A stretch of 64,000 nt of DNA from positions 124,001-188,000 of the forward strand of contig NZ_JBITMQ010000011.1 in NCBI RefSeq assembly GCF_044466355.1. The letters are read 5' to 3'. The notes under the pieces were generated by a model, which did not search any database, had not been told where the DNA came from, and was given only the letters and a program-made list of their open reading frames with translations. The stretch comes from Actinophytocola sp044466355 (GTDB lineage: Bacteria; Actinomycetota; Actinomycetes; Mycobacteriales; Pseudonocardiaceae). Positions within the stretch are counted from its first letter, which is position 1; every line of letters starts with the position of its first letter. Below, one piece after another: positions 17,924 to 26,469 of the stretch. The position numbers were made by a program, and so were the translations under genes.

Positions 17924-18405
17924 CGATCACCCTGGAGCAGGGCGACCTCCGCCTGCTCGACACCGACATCGCCCGGCGCAGGCTGGCGGCGATCAGCCCG
18001 CTGCGGCTCGCGTACACCGCGCTGGACGGCACGCCGCGCGTCCTGCCCGTGCAGTTCCTCTGGAACGGGGAGGAGGTCGTGATGGGCGGGTTCGCGCCGT
18101 CGGCCCGCGGTCGCGCGCTGCGTGCCAACCCGAGGGTCGCGCTCACGCTGGACACCGACGACCAGCCGCCCGAGGTCCTGCTCCTGCGTGGTGACGCGCA
18201 GGTCACCGAGGTGCGCGGCGTGGTGTCGGAGTACGAGACGTACATGCGCGCGGGCATGCCCGCCGAGGCGGCGGACGCGTACTTCGCGGAGCTGGGGGCC
18301 CGGGAGGTGGTCATGGAGCGCATCGCGGTCCGGCCGGTCTGGGCCGCCGTCATGGACTTCCAGACGCGGTTCCCGGCCGCCATGCCCGAATGGCTGCGGT
18401 CATGA
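17920..18405 (+). CDS. Pyridoxamine 5'-phosphate oxidase-like flavin protein
   Basis: 161 residues from ATG 17920, overlapping the SRPBCC stop. The split-barrel fold is suggested by LRLAYTALDGTPRVLPVQFLW and RGRALRANPRVALTLDTDD. Members bind FMN, F420 or haem; which one is not evident. It sits third in the ArsR operon. Confidence 0.78.
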   Translation: MTITLEQGDLRLLDTDIARRRLAAISPLRLAYTALDGTPRVLPVQFLWNGEEVVMGGFAPSARGRALRANPRVALTLDTDDQPPEVLLLRGDAQVTEVRGVVSEYETYMRAGMPAEAADAYFAELGAREVVMERIAVRPVWAAVMDFQTRFPAAMPEWLRS

Positions 18406-19055
18406 ACGCCGCGCTGCCCGAGGTCGTGTCGCAGGAGGAGTGGGCCTCGGCGCGGGAGAAGCTGCTGGTCGAGGAGAAGGCCGCGCTGCGGGCCCTGGAC
18501 AGGGTGAACGCGCAGCGCCGTCGTCTGCCGATGGTCCGCTGGGACACCTCGTACGTGTTCCGGTCCGTCGACGGCGAGGCGAGCCTGCTCGACCTGTTCG
18601 ACGGCCGCCGCCAGCTGATCACCTACCACTACATGATGTTCCCGGGTGACCCGCACCGCTGTTCCGGCTGCGCGTTCCTGGTCGACAACATGCCGAGGCA
18701 GCAGGAGGCGCTGCACAACCGCGACGTGTCGCTGGTGGTGACCGCGCCCGCGCCGCTGTCGGAGAGCGAGCCGTTCCGGGAGCGGATGGGCTGGACCGTG
18801 CCCTGGTACTCGACGCACGGCTCGACCTTCACGGCCGACTGCGGCGCGGGCCAGGGGTTCGGGGTGAGCGTCTTCCTGCGTGACGGGGACGACGTGTACC
18901 GGACCTACTACACCACCGGACGCGGCGGTGACCTGCTGGTCGGCACCCTGCGTTACCTGGACCTGACCCCGTTCGGCAGGCAGGAGGCGTGGGAGGAGTC
19001 GGGCCGCGGGACCGACGGCCCGGGAAGTTGGTGGCGACTCCACGACGAGTACTGA
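18402..19055 (+). CDS. DUF899 (thioredoxin-like) protein
   Basis: 217 residues from ATG 18402, overlapping the PPOX-like stop. Recognisable DUF899 pattern: LPEVVSQEEWASAREKLLVE, RRRLPMVRWDTSYVF, SLLDLFDGRRQLITYHYMM and CSGCAFLVDNM, ending with TYYTTGRGGD. The CSGC pair sits where a thioredoxin-like active site would be. Biochemical role unknown, possibly dithiol chemistry. Last gene of the ArsR operon. Confidence 0.85.
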   Translation: MNAALPEVVSQEEWASAREKLLVEEKAALRALDRVNAQRRRLPMVRWDTSYVFRSVDGEASLLDLFDGRRQLITYHYMMFPGDPHRCSGCAFLVDNMPRQQEALHNRDVSLVVTAPAPLSESEPFRERMGWTVPWYSTHGSTFTADCGAGQGFGVSVFLRDGDDVYRTYYTTGRGGDLLVGTLRYLDLTPFGRQEAWEESGRGTDGPGSWWRLHDEY

Positions 19056-19080
19056 GTTACTGTTAATCCGGGTAACACTC
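19056..19080. promoter_or_regulatory. Inverted repeat between DUF899 and hydrolase genes
   Basis: GTTAC (19056-19060) and GTAAC (19072-19076) flank 11 bases, with outer CTGAG/CTCAG arms at 19052-19056 and 19078-19082. It could end the upstream operon or bind a regulator of the hydrolase gene. A TAACACT sequence at 19073-19079 is a possible -10. Confidence 0.3.
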
Positions 19081-19096
19081 AGTGCGGAGGTGGCGT

Positions 19097-19909
19097 ATGG
19101 CCCGGCAACCCATCGAGGTCGCGTTCGAGCGGCGGGGCAACGGCGATCCGCTGGTGCTGCTCCACGGCATCGGGCACCGCTGGCAGGCGTGGGAGCCGGT
19201 GATCGACACCCTGGCGCGGCGGCACGACGTGATCGCCATCGACCTGCCGGGGTTCGGCAGGTCGCCGCTGCTGCCGGAGGGCCGCGGGTACGACATGGCG
19301 AGCGCGGTGCAGGCCTGCGCCGACATCTTCGAGGACATGGGGCTCGGCCGCCCGCACGTGGCCGGGAACTCGCTCGGCGCGGTGATCAGCATCGAGCTGG
19401 CCTCCCGCGGACTGGTGTCCTCGGCGACGGCGCTGGCCCCCGCGGGCTTCTGGACGGCCCGTGACCGGGCGTGGGCGCTGCGGGTGCTGACGATGATCAG
19501 GAGGAGCGGCCGGACACCGTCGTGGCTGCTGAACCCGATGATCCGCAACCGCCTGTTCCGGATGGCGGCGGGTTGCCTGCTGTACGGCCACCCCTCCCGG
19601 ATGACCGCCGAGATCATGCTCGCCGACCTGGTGTCGATGGTGGGCGCGGGGGGCTTCGACCTGGTGGCGGCCGCCGGCCGGGACTACGTCTACCGCTCAC
19701 CCGCGCCCACCGTGCCGCTGACGGTGGCATGGGGCACCCGTGACCGCATCCTGTGGCCCCGGCAAGCGCGCCGTGCCGCGGCGCTCTTGCCGCGGGCGCG
19801 GCACGTGTGGCTGCACCGCGCGGGCCACGTGCCGATGATCGACGCGCCGGAGCAGGTCGCGTCGCTGATCCTGGAGACCTGCGCGTCGGTCACCGCGCGT
19901 GCCGCTTGA
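19097..19909 (+). CDS. Alpha/beta hydrolase
   Basis: 270 residues. ATG 19097 is preferred over GTG 19082 because GGAGG stands 7 bases before it. Fold markers: LVLLHGIGHRWQAWEPV (oxyanion loop), IAIDLPGFGRS, nucleophile elbow GNSLGA, and a late RAGHVPMIDAPEQVA carrying the catalytic His. Substrate unknown; the resemblance is to generic esterase or meta-cleavage-product hydrolases. Confidence 0.88.
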   Translation: MARQPIEVAFERRGNGDPLVLLHGIGHRWQAWEPVIDTLARRHDVIAIDLPGFGRSPLLPEGRGYDMASAVQACADIFEDMGLGRPHVAGNSLGAVISIELASRGLVSSATALAPAGFWTARDRAWALRVLTMIRRSGRTPSWLLNPMIRNRLFRMAAGCLLYGHPSRMTAEIMLADLVSMVGAGGFDLVAAAGRDYVYRSPAPTVPLTVAWGTRDRILWPRQARRAAALLPRARHVWLHRAGHVPMIDAPEQVASLILETCASVTARAA

Positions 19910-19942
19910 TCTCGGGTGCGGTCGAGGTTGCACGATGGGCGC

Positions 19943-20353
19943 ATGGATGATCGACTGCGTGCGCTGCTGACGGACCGCAACCAGGGCGTACTGACCACGC
20001 TGAAGCGCGACGGACGGCCGCAGCTGTCCAATGTGAGCTACACGTTCGCGGACGGCGTCGTGCGGATGTCCGTGACCGCCGGGCGCGCGAAGACCAGGAA
20101 CCTGCTGCGTGACCCGCGGGCCAGCTTCTACGTGTGCGCGCCGGACTTCCGGTCGTACGTGGTGGCGGAGGGCACCGCCGAGCTGACCCCGGTCGCGATG
20201 GCGCCGGACGACGCCACTGTGGACGAACTGGTGGACGTGTACCGGACCGTCGCGGGGGAGCACCCCGACTGGGACGAGTACCGGGCGGCGATGGTCGCCG
20301 ACAAGCGGCTGGTGGTCCGGATCCCGGTGGACCGCCTGTACGGCATGGCCTGA
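19943..20353 (+). CDS. PPOX class F420-dependent oxidoreductase
   Basis: 136 residues from ATG 19943. The opening LLTDRNQGVLTTLKRDGRPQ and the block TKNLLRDPRASF-like (TRNLLRDPRASFYV) are typical of small F420H2-binding split-barrel proteins. They transfer hydride from F420 to various acceptors; the substrate cannot be predicted. Converges on the coiled-coil gene with an 11-base gap. Confidence 0.85.
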   Translation: MDDRLRALLTDRNQGVLTTLKRDGRPQLSNVSYTFADGVVRMSVTAGRAKTRNLLRDPRASFYVCAPDFRSYVVAEGTAELTPVAMAPDDATVDELVDVYRTVAGEHPDWDEYRAAMVADKRLVVRIPVDRLYGMA

Positions 20354-20368
20354 CGCGTTGGGCGTCAG
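20350..20368. terminator. Bidirectional terminator hairpin
   Basis: CTGACGC (20350-20356) pairs with GCGTCAG (20362-20368) over a 5-base loop, overlapping both converging stop codons. Confidence 0.5.
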
Positions 20369-21222
20369 CGTTTCGCGTGCTGGCGTTGCGGTGGGACGGC
20401 GCCCTTGTCCTGCGGCGCGGCCGGTGGGGTGTCGGCTTCGGCCTCGCCGTCCACCGGCTCCATGAGCGAGCTGGTCCGGTCCAGCAGCTCCTTCGTCTCC
20501 CGCAACCGGCCGCTCAGCTGCTCGCGGACCGTTGTCAGCTGCCTGACCTGCGCCAGCGCCGCGTCGATCCGGCGGCGGGACTCCTCGTCGGCGGCCGCCA
20601 GCTTCGCAGTCACCTCGTTGTCGGTGTCGTTCTGCGCCTTCTCCAGCTCCCGGCGCAGCGCGTCGCGTTTCGCGGTCATCGACTCCGAGAACTCGCGGTC
20701 GATGCGGATCCGGTCGCGTTCCGCCGCCTTGTCGATGGCCTCCTGGCGGCGTTCCGCCTCGGTGGTCATCTTCTCCGCCTGCACCTTGGCCGACGCGAGC
20801 ATCGTCTTGTGCGTGCGGTTCAGCTCAGCGTGCTGTTCCTCCAGGGCGCGCAGCATCTGCCGGTAGTGGTCACGGACCTCCGCGGACGCCTTCTCCGCGA
20901 CCGCCCACGTCTCCTCCGCCGCGGCCTTCGCCCGCGCCCGCACCTCCGTCGCCTCGGACTTCGCCACGGCGAGCAGGCGTGCGGCGCTTTCCTCGTCGGC
21001 CTGGGTCTCCAGGCGTTCGGTCAGCGCGGCTGTCTCGCGGCGCGCGATCTCCAGCTCACCGCGCAGTTCCGCGACTTGCGCGACGGCCTCGTCGCGCTCC
21101 GCCGCGAGGCGTGCCATGGCGGCGTTCAGCTCCGCGACGCGCTGTCTGACCTCACCACGGTCGAAACCGTGGCGCGCCACGGTGAAACCATCTTCTGGGG
21201 CGTGGTCATCGACGGCAGCCAT
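20365..21222 (-). CDS. DivIVA/FilP-like coiled-coil protein
   Basis: 285 residues, almost wholly heptad-like and charged: Ala/Glu/Arg-rich helices from about residue 20 to 245, with a short N-terminal segment (FTVARHGFDRGEVRQRVAELN) that resembles the DivIVA-type targeting motif. The C-terminus is disordered (Pro/Ala/Gln). Actinomycete relatives act in polar growth or as cytoskeletal scaffolds, sometimes misnamed cellulose-binding proteins. Role here is inferred from architecture only. Confidence 0.7.
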   Translation of the reverse strand: MAAVDDHAPEDGFTVARHGFDRGEVRQRVAELNAAMARLAAERDEAVAQVAELRGELEIARRETAALTERLETQADEESAARLLAVAKSEATEVRARAKAAAEETWAVAEKASAEVRDHYRQMLRALEEQHAELNRTHKTMLASAKVQAEKMTTEAERRQEAIDKAAERDRIRIDREFSESMTAKRDALRRELEKAQNDTDNEVTAKLAAADEESRRRIDAALAQVRQLTTVREQLSGRLRETKELLDRTSSLMEPVDGEAEADTPPAAPQDKGAVPPQRQHAKR

Positions 21223-21292
21223 GACAAAACCGTACTCGGGTGACCGCGTACCGCAACAGATCGGAATCCGGCCGGGTCCTATGTGGACGAGG

Positions 21293-23287
21293 TCACCAGT
21301 GGAAGCCCCTCGTCAGGCGAGCCAGCGCCATGGCCGCCGCGCCGAGGTGACGGTCACCCTTGCCGATCTTCATGCGGCCGGACCCGCCGGCCGCCGCCGA
21401 GTCGGGGAAGATCCGGTAGCCCTGGTAGGCGATCGCGTCGACCAGGCCGGGGGCGACGGTGTACGCGGCCGAGATCATCCGGCCGGTCGGCGTCCCGATG
21501 TGCTTGGGGCGCTCGAGCAGCGCGGCCATCACCATGTCCGCCGCCTGCTCCGGCGACTTCGTCGGGAACGCGTCGTAGATCTTGGTCGGCCGGATCATCG
21601 GCGTCCTGACCAGCGGCATGTGTACCGTCGTGAACGTGATCCCGGCGCCGTGGGTCTCCGTCGCGACGATCTTGGAGAAGTAGTCCAGCGCGGCCTTCGA
21701 CGCCACGTACGCCGAGAACCGCGGTGCGATGCCCTGCACGCCGATCGACGACACGTTCACGACGTGGCCGAACCGGCGCTCGATCATGTGCGGCAGCAGC
21801 GCGAGGATCAACCGGACCGCGCCGAAGTAGTTGATGGCCATCGCGCGCTCGTAGTCGTGCATGCGGTCGTACGACAGCTGCACGGACCGCCGGATCGACC
21901 GGCCCGCGTTGTTCACCAGCATGTCGATGCCCGGCTGCTCCACCAGCATCTGCGCGACCGTCTTCGCCACCGACTCGTCGTCGGTGAGGTCGCACGGGTA
22001 CACGAACGCCTGCCCGCCAGCGGCGGCGATCTCGGCCCGGACCTCCTCGAGCTCCGTCTGCCGCCGCGCCACCAGCAGCGGCACACCGCCTGCCTCGGCG
22101 ACCTTCAGCGCGGTCGCCCGCCCGATGCCCGACGACGCGCCGGTGATCACCACACGCCTGCCGTCCAGCTCACCGCGCTGCCCGTGCCTGCGCGCCCGGA
22201 ACGGGTCGAGGTGCTCGCGCCAGTACCGCCACAGGACGTCCGCGTAGTCCGTGAGCGGCGGGGTGTCGATGTCGGTGTCGGCGAGCGCGAGGCGGGTCTC
22301 GGTCGAGTCGAACACCGGCTCGAACGTCAGCGTCGTCAGCAGCACCGGAGGGATGCCCAGCCGGTCGAGCACGGCGTCCCGCGCGATCGTCACGCCCGGC
22401 ACGTGCTCGGCCAGCTTCACCAGGTTGACCAGCGGCTTCGCCAGGCCCTTGCCCAACTCCACGGTCGAGACCGGGGCGCCCGCGGCCCTGGCGAACACGT
22501 CGTAGACCTCGCGCGCGGACTGCGGCGACGGGTTGACCAGGTGGAACGCGCGACCGTCCATGCCAGGGGCGGTCACCAGGTGCGCCATGGCCTTCGCCAC
22601 GTAGTCGACCGGCACGATGTTGGTGTCGCCGATGTCGGGGAACACCACCGGCACGGTCGGCAGCGCGGCCAGCCGCTGCAGCGCCGGGAAGAAGTAGTAC
22701 GGCCCGTCGATCTTGTCCATCTCGCCGGTGACCGAGTTGCCGACCACGATCGCGGGCCGGTACACCCGCCACGGCACGTCGGTCTGCGTGCGGACCAGGC
22801 GCTCGGACTCGAACTTCGTGCGGTGGTACGGGGTGACGAGCCGCTGGCCCGCGTCGAACATCTCCTCGGTGAACCGGCCGCGGTAGTCGCCGGCGACGGC
22901 CACCGACGACACGTGGTGCAGGCAGCCGACGTCCAGCGCGGCCGCCAGGTCGAGCACGTGCCTGGTGCCGTCGACGTTCGCGGCGATGCTCACGTCGTCG
23001 TCGGCCGCGATGTCGTACAGCGCGGCGAGGTGCACGAGGTGGTCGATCGTCCCGGTCAGCTCGGCGACCTGCTCGTCGCCGATGCCGAGCCGCTCGGCAC
23101 GCACGTCACCGATCAGGTTGCGGACCTTGTCGGCGGCGGGCCAGTCCAGCGCCACCTCGGCGAGCTTGTCCTGCGAGCGCTCCCGCACCAGCACCCAGAC
23201 CCGTTCGGTGTCGGGCCTGGCCAGGATCTCCGCGACGAAGTGCCGCCCGATCAGACCGGTCGCGCCGGTCACCAGGTAGGTCGCCAT
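21293..23287 (-). CDS. Two-domain SDR reductase (AcrA1-like fatty acyl-CoA reductase family)
   Basis: 664 residues with two Rossmann domains. The N-terminal extended SDR begins YLVTGATGLIGRHF and has a YHRTKFESE active-site YxxxK. The second, from about residue 378, begins VVITGASSGIGRATALK, has NNAGRS and the catalytic YVASK. This tandem order matches multifunctional acyl-CoA reductases such as mycobacterial AcrA1 and Marinobacter FAR, which reduce fatty acyl thioesters. Wax-ester or fatty alcohol synthesis is plausible but no wax synthase lies nearby. It is the second gene after the deacetylase, 15 bases apart. Confidence 0.8.
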   Translation of the reverse strand: MATYLVTGATGLIGRHFVAEILARPDTERVWVLVRERSQDKLAEVALDWPAADKVRNLIGDVRAERLGIGDEQVAELTGTIDHLVHLAALYDIAADDDVSIAANVDGTRHVLDLAAALDVGCLHHVSSVAVAGDYRGRFTEEMFDAGQRLVTPYHRTKFESERLVRTQTDVPWRVYRPAIVVGNSVTGEMDKIDGPYYFFPALQRLAALPTVPVVFPDIGDTNIVPVDYVAKAMAHLVTAPGMDGRAFHLVNPSPQSAREVYDVFARAAGAPVSTVELGKGLAKPLVNLVKLAEHVPGVTIARDAVLDRLGIPPVLLTTLTFEPVFDSTETRLALADTDIDTPPLTDYADVLWRYWREHLDPFRARRHGQRGELDGRRVVITGASSGIGRATALKVAEAGGVPLLVARRQTELEEVRAEIAAAGGQAFVYPCDLTDDESVAKTVAQMLVEQPGIDMLVNNAGRSIRRSVQLSYDRMHDYERAMAINYFGAVRLILALLPHMIERRFGHVVNVSSIGVQGIAPRFSAYVASKAALDYFSKIVATETHGAGITFTTVHMPLVRTPMIRPTKIYDAFPTKSPEQAADMVMAALLERPKHIGTPTGRMISAAYTVAPGLVDAIAYQGYRIFPDSAAAGGSGRMKIGKGDRHLGAAAMALARLTRGFHW

Positions 23288-23302
23288 GCCAAGCTCCTTC
23301 CG

Positions 23303-24412
23303 CTACGACACCTGAGCGTGCGGCTTGCTCCGGTAGGTGTCCAGCACCTTCGGGTCCTGCAGGGTCATCCACTCGATGACCTCGGTGTAGGTCGCGCACA
23401 CCGTCTGCGGGCGCACGCACACCTCGTTCATGAACTGTTCCGTTGCCCGGCTGAACGCGCCACCCGACCAGTCGTTGAAGTGGTTCCCGACGGTCAGCGG
23501 CGCGCGGTTGGTGTTGAACGCCGCCTGGTACGCGGCCCGGTAGGTGTCGAGGGTGACCGCGGTGAACTCCGCGTCACGCGCGGGCTCGTCCTTCGCGCCG
23601 TTCAGCGAGTACCAGAGGTTGTAGTCCATCATGATCACCTTCTTGCCGGACAGCGCGGGCACCCGGACCACCGGCACCCAGAACTCCCACACGCCGTCCC
23701 GCAGCTCCGGCCAGGCGACGCCCTCCGTGGTGATGCTGGTGTCGTAGGTCATCCCGTGCTCGGTCATGGTGGGGAAGAACGCGTCCGGGTCGCCCTCCAG
23801 ACACGGCACGCGGCCGCCCTTGATCGCGTCGTCCGGCAGCGCCAGACCCTTGGGCGCCGCGTCGCGCACGATCGAGAAGAACTGGTCGAGTTCGTTGTCC
23901 CAGTCGGCCCGCGACCAGCGGGCGCCGCTCGGCTCGTTGCCCGCGCAGAAGTGCCCGTTGTAGTGGGTGCCGATCTCGTGGCCCTGCTGGTAGGCGGTGT
24001 TGAGGTCGTCGATCCTCGTGGCCACCTCGGTGTCGGTGCCGCCGAAGCTGATCGACGCGCGGCCCGCGCCGTGGCCGGGGCCGGTGTACGCGCCACGCAG
24101 GCTGTCCGGCAGCAGGTAGATGCCCGACAGGAAGCCGGTGACGTGCGCGTTCACCTTCTCGGCGAGGGGGAGGATGCGCTGCCAGTGCGCGTGCGACCCG
24201 GCGCCGTCGAAGGAGAACAGGACGAACTGCGGCGGCTTCTCTCCGGGCTCGAGTTCGCGCATCCACTCCGGTGGTGACGGCTTGCCCTGTGCGACGGGTG
24301 CCTCGTCCTCGGGTGCCGGGCGGTCCGGGCCGACGGTGCCGAGTACCAGCAGGACCAGGAACGTCAGCGCGAGTGCGACTCCGGTGACGATCGGCCCCGA
24401 GCGCCGGCTCAT
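23303..24412 (-). CDS. Membrane-anchored polysaccharide deacetylase-like protein
   Basis: 369 residues. One N-terminal anchor helix (VTGVALALTFLVLLVLGTV) then a Pro-rich linker. The NodB-type metal site appears as LFSFDGAG (Asp) and IGTHYNGHFC (HxxxH). Motif 1 has a single Asp (FDG) in place of the common DD pair, so catalytic efficiency is uncertain. Outward-facing; would act on an envelope glycan. Shares a 15-base gap with the downstream double SDR, suggesting a common transcript. Confidence 0.72.
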   Translation of the reverse strand: MSRRSGPIVTGVALALTFLVLLVLGTVGPDRPAPEDEAPVAQGKPSPPEWMRELEPGEKPPQFVLFSFDGAGSHAHWQRILPLAEKVNAHVTGFLSGIYLLPDSLRGAYTGPGHGAGRASISFGGTDTEVATRIDDLNTAYQQGHEIGTHYNGHFCAGNEPSGARWSRADWDNELDQFFSIVRDAAPKGLALPDDAIKGGRVPCLEGDPDAFFPTMTEHGMTYDTSITTEGVAWPELRDGVWEFWVPVVRVPALSGKKVIMMDYNLWYSLNGAKDEPARDAEFTAVTLDTYRAAYQAAFNTNRAPLTVGNHFNDWSGGAFSRATEQFMNEVCVRPQTVCATYTEVIEWMTLQDPKVLDTYRSKPHAQVS

Positions 24413-24626
24413 GGCGTCCTCCTGTGATCCTCTGTAAGGCTAACGGAGAGTAGTGCCACAGGTGGGGGACGCTGGCTCGGGTGAGTCCTTGACAGTTAGT
24501 GTTTGGCCTGGGTTGGGCATAACGATCACGTCAAAACGGGTAAAGTCGCTTTTACTCGCCGGGAACGGACCGGCATGGTTGTGCGTTGAACCCGGTGCAG
24601 GAGCCATACAGGCCCAGGAGGAACAG

Positions 24627-25430
24627 GTGCGTTCTACCAGTAATCCCGCGTTCCGGAACTTGCCTCAGGGCGGGTTCGGCGGCGGCTACGCGGGCTTCCA
24701 GACCCAGCCGCAGGCGAACATGCCGGGATACGGCGGCTACCAGGCACCGCCGACCACGGGTGAGCGCCCGATGACGGTCGACGACGTGGTCACCAAGACC
24801 GCGTTGACGCTCGGCGTCGCACTGGTCACCGGCATCATCACCGCCGTCGCGGTGCTGAGCGGTGCCATCAGCCCGTTCCCGCCGATGATCATCGGCCTGA
24901 TCGTCGGCCTCGTGCTGTCGCTCGTCATCATCTTCAAGCAGATGCCGAAGCCGGGCCTGGTGCTCGGGTACTCGGCCGCTGAGGGTGTCTTCCTCGGTGC
25001 CATCACCGGCGTCTTCGAGGCGCTCGTCCCCGGCATCGCGCTGCAGGCCATCCTCGGCACCGCGCTGGTGTTCATCGTCATGCTCGTCGTCTACAAGACG
25101 GGCGCCGTCCGCGTCACGCCGAAGCTGACCAAGTGGATCATCGGTGCCACGGTCGCGGCCGCGGGCCTGATGCTGATCAACCTGATCATGTCGCTGTTCG
25201 GCGTGAACATGGGCCTGCGTGACGGCAGCACCCTCGCGATCATCTTCTCGATCGTCGTGATCGGCATCGCGGCGTTCAACTTCCTGCTCGACTTCGACAT
25301 GGCCGACCAGATGATCCGCACCGGCATGCCCGCCAAGTTCGCGTGGCTCGCCGCGTTCGGTCTCATGACCACGCTGGTCTGGCTGTACCTGGAGATCCTG
25401 CGCCTGCTGTACTACTTGAACCAGGACTGA
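24627..25430 (+). CDS. Bax inhibitor-1 / YccA family membrane protein
   Basis: 267 residues from GTG 24627, chosen because GGAGGAAC precedes it; the longer reading to 24453 lacks a ribosome site. A Gly/Gln/Pro-rich cytoplasmic N-tail (about 50 residues) leads into seven hydrophobic segments, including the family stretch VLGYSAAEGVFLGAITG and the C-terminal FAWLAAFGLMTTLVWLYLE. Family members are pH-sensitive calcium leak channels; function in actinomycetes is unproven. A TTGACA hexamer at 24489-24494 may be its -35. Confidence 0.9.
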   Translation: MRSTSNPAFRNLPQGGFGGGYAGFQTQPQANMPGYGGYQAPPTTGERPMTVDDVVTKTALTLGVALVTGIITAVAVLSGAISPFPPMIIGLIVGLVLSLVIIFKQMPKPGLVLGYSAAEGVFLGAITGVFEALVPGIALQAILGTALVFIVMLVVYKTGAVRVTPKLTKWIIGATVAAAGLMLINLIMSLFGVNMGLRDGSTLAIIFSIVVIGIAAFNFLLDFDMADQMIRTGMPAKFAWLAAFGLMTTLVWLYLEILRLLYYLNQD

Positions 25431-25433
25431 GAC

Positions 25434-26414
25434 TCATCCCGGGAAGGGGCGTTCCGCCGTGCGGGCGGGGCGCCCCTTCCGCGCGTCCGGGGTGAGCAGG
25501 TGTTCGGCCACCTCGGACCGCGCGTAGAGGACGAACCGCCCGGCCCGGTGCGCCGACACCAGGCCCGCCGCCTTCAGTGCGGTCAGGTGCTGGCTGACCC
25601 CACCCGCCGTGAGCCCGGTCCGCGCGGCGAGGGCGGTGGTGGACGCCGGGTTGTCCAGCTCGGCGAGCAGCCGCGCCCGGCTCGCTCCGAACACCCCGAC
25701 CAGCGCTGCCGACGGCGCGGTGTGCCGTTCGGTCCAGAGGTCCCCGACTCCGCGGGGCGGGTACCGCAGCGTCGGCTGCCACCCGGGCACGGTGATCGAG
25801 AAGACCCGCGGCCACACGAACGCCGACGGCACCAGCAACAGCCCCTTGCCGCGCAGCCCGCGCCGCCCCGACACCCGGCGGTGCTCGATGAACAGGCGCT
25901 CGTCCCGCCACGTCACGGCCGGGTTGAGGTCGGCGAACAACGCGGACGCGCCGCCGGTGGTGAGCCGCCGGGCCCGGTACTGGACGTCCGCCTCGAGCAA
26001 CGTCCGCACCCGCGGCCAGAACGGCGCGAGCACGCGGTCCCAGTACCCCTCGATCACCTCGGCCAGCTCGCCCGTGTCGGGCACGGCCGGGATCTCCGGG
26101 ATCGCGGCCACCTCCCGCGCCACCTGCTCGTCCGGGGTCGCACGCACGGTCGCCAGCTCGTCCGCCAGCTCCGGCAGGGGCGCGGTGGGCGGTGGGCAGA
26201 GGAACGCGGGGATCACGTGCGCGGGCACGAGGTCGTGGAGCAGGCGCCAGTCGTACCCCTTGAGCCGATCGCGCGCCTGTGCCAGCCACGGCGCGTGCAC
26301 GTCGTGTCCGACACCGCCCTTGAGCTGCCACACCGAGGCGACGACCTCCCACAGGGGCGAGAAGGCGAACCGTGTGTAGGCGACGTCCGCCGCGGTGAAC
26401 GACAGCTCCAGCAT
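25434..26414 (-). CDS. ArsR-type regulator with N-terminal DUF5937-like domain
   Basis: 326 residues. The N-terminal 240 residues form a conserved domain seen with this regulator type (MLELSFTAADVAYTRFAFSP opening). A C-terminal winged helix follows, with LAELDNPASTTALAARTGLT and GVSQHLTALKAAGLVSAHRAG. Divergent from the MFS exporter gene, 55 bases apart, so it probably controls that gene. Its last codons lie inside a terminator-like hairpin. Confidence 0.82.
   Translation of the reverse strand: MLELSFTAADVAYTRFAFSPLWEVVASVWQLKGGVGHDVHAPWLAQARDRLKGYDWRLLHDLVPAHVIPAFLCPPPTAPLPELADELATVRATPDEQVAREVAAIPEIPAVPDTGELAEVIEGYWDRVLAPFWPRVRTLLEADVQYRARRLTTGGASALFADLNPAVTWRDERLFIEHRRVSGRRGLRGKGLLLVPSAFVWPRVFSITVPGWQPTLRYPPRGVGDLWTERHTAPSAALVGVFGASRARLLAELDNPASTTALAARTGLTAGGVSQHLTALKAAGLVSAHRAGRFVLYARSEVAEHLLTPDARKGRPARTAERPFPG
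25442..25480. terminator. Hairpin at the BI-1 / ArsR convergence, inside the ArsR coding end
   Basis: GGAAGGGGCG (25442-25451) pairs perfectly with CGCCCCTTCC (25471-25480). It lies 11 bases beyond the BI-1 stop and covers ArsR C-terminal codons, so the C-terminal residues are dictated partly by the hairpin. Confidence 0.6.
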
Positions 26415-26469
26415 TCAGCAGAGACTAAATCAATCGGCGTTCCGCGGCGACGCCGCGAGGCTCGTGCCC

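Noticed and set aside
21116..24277. A 1053-codon open frame on the plus strand
   Set aside because: It lies opposite the double SDR and deacetylase genes and has low-complexity Arg/His/Val composition typical of antisense frames in high-GC DNA.
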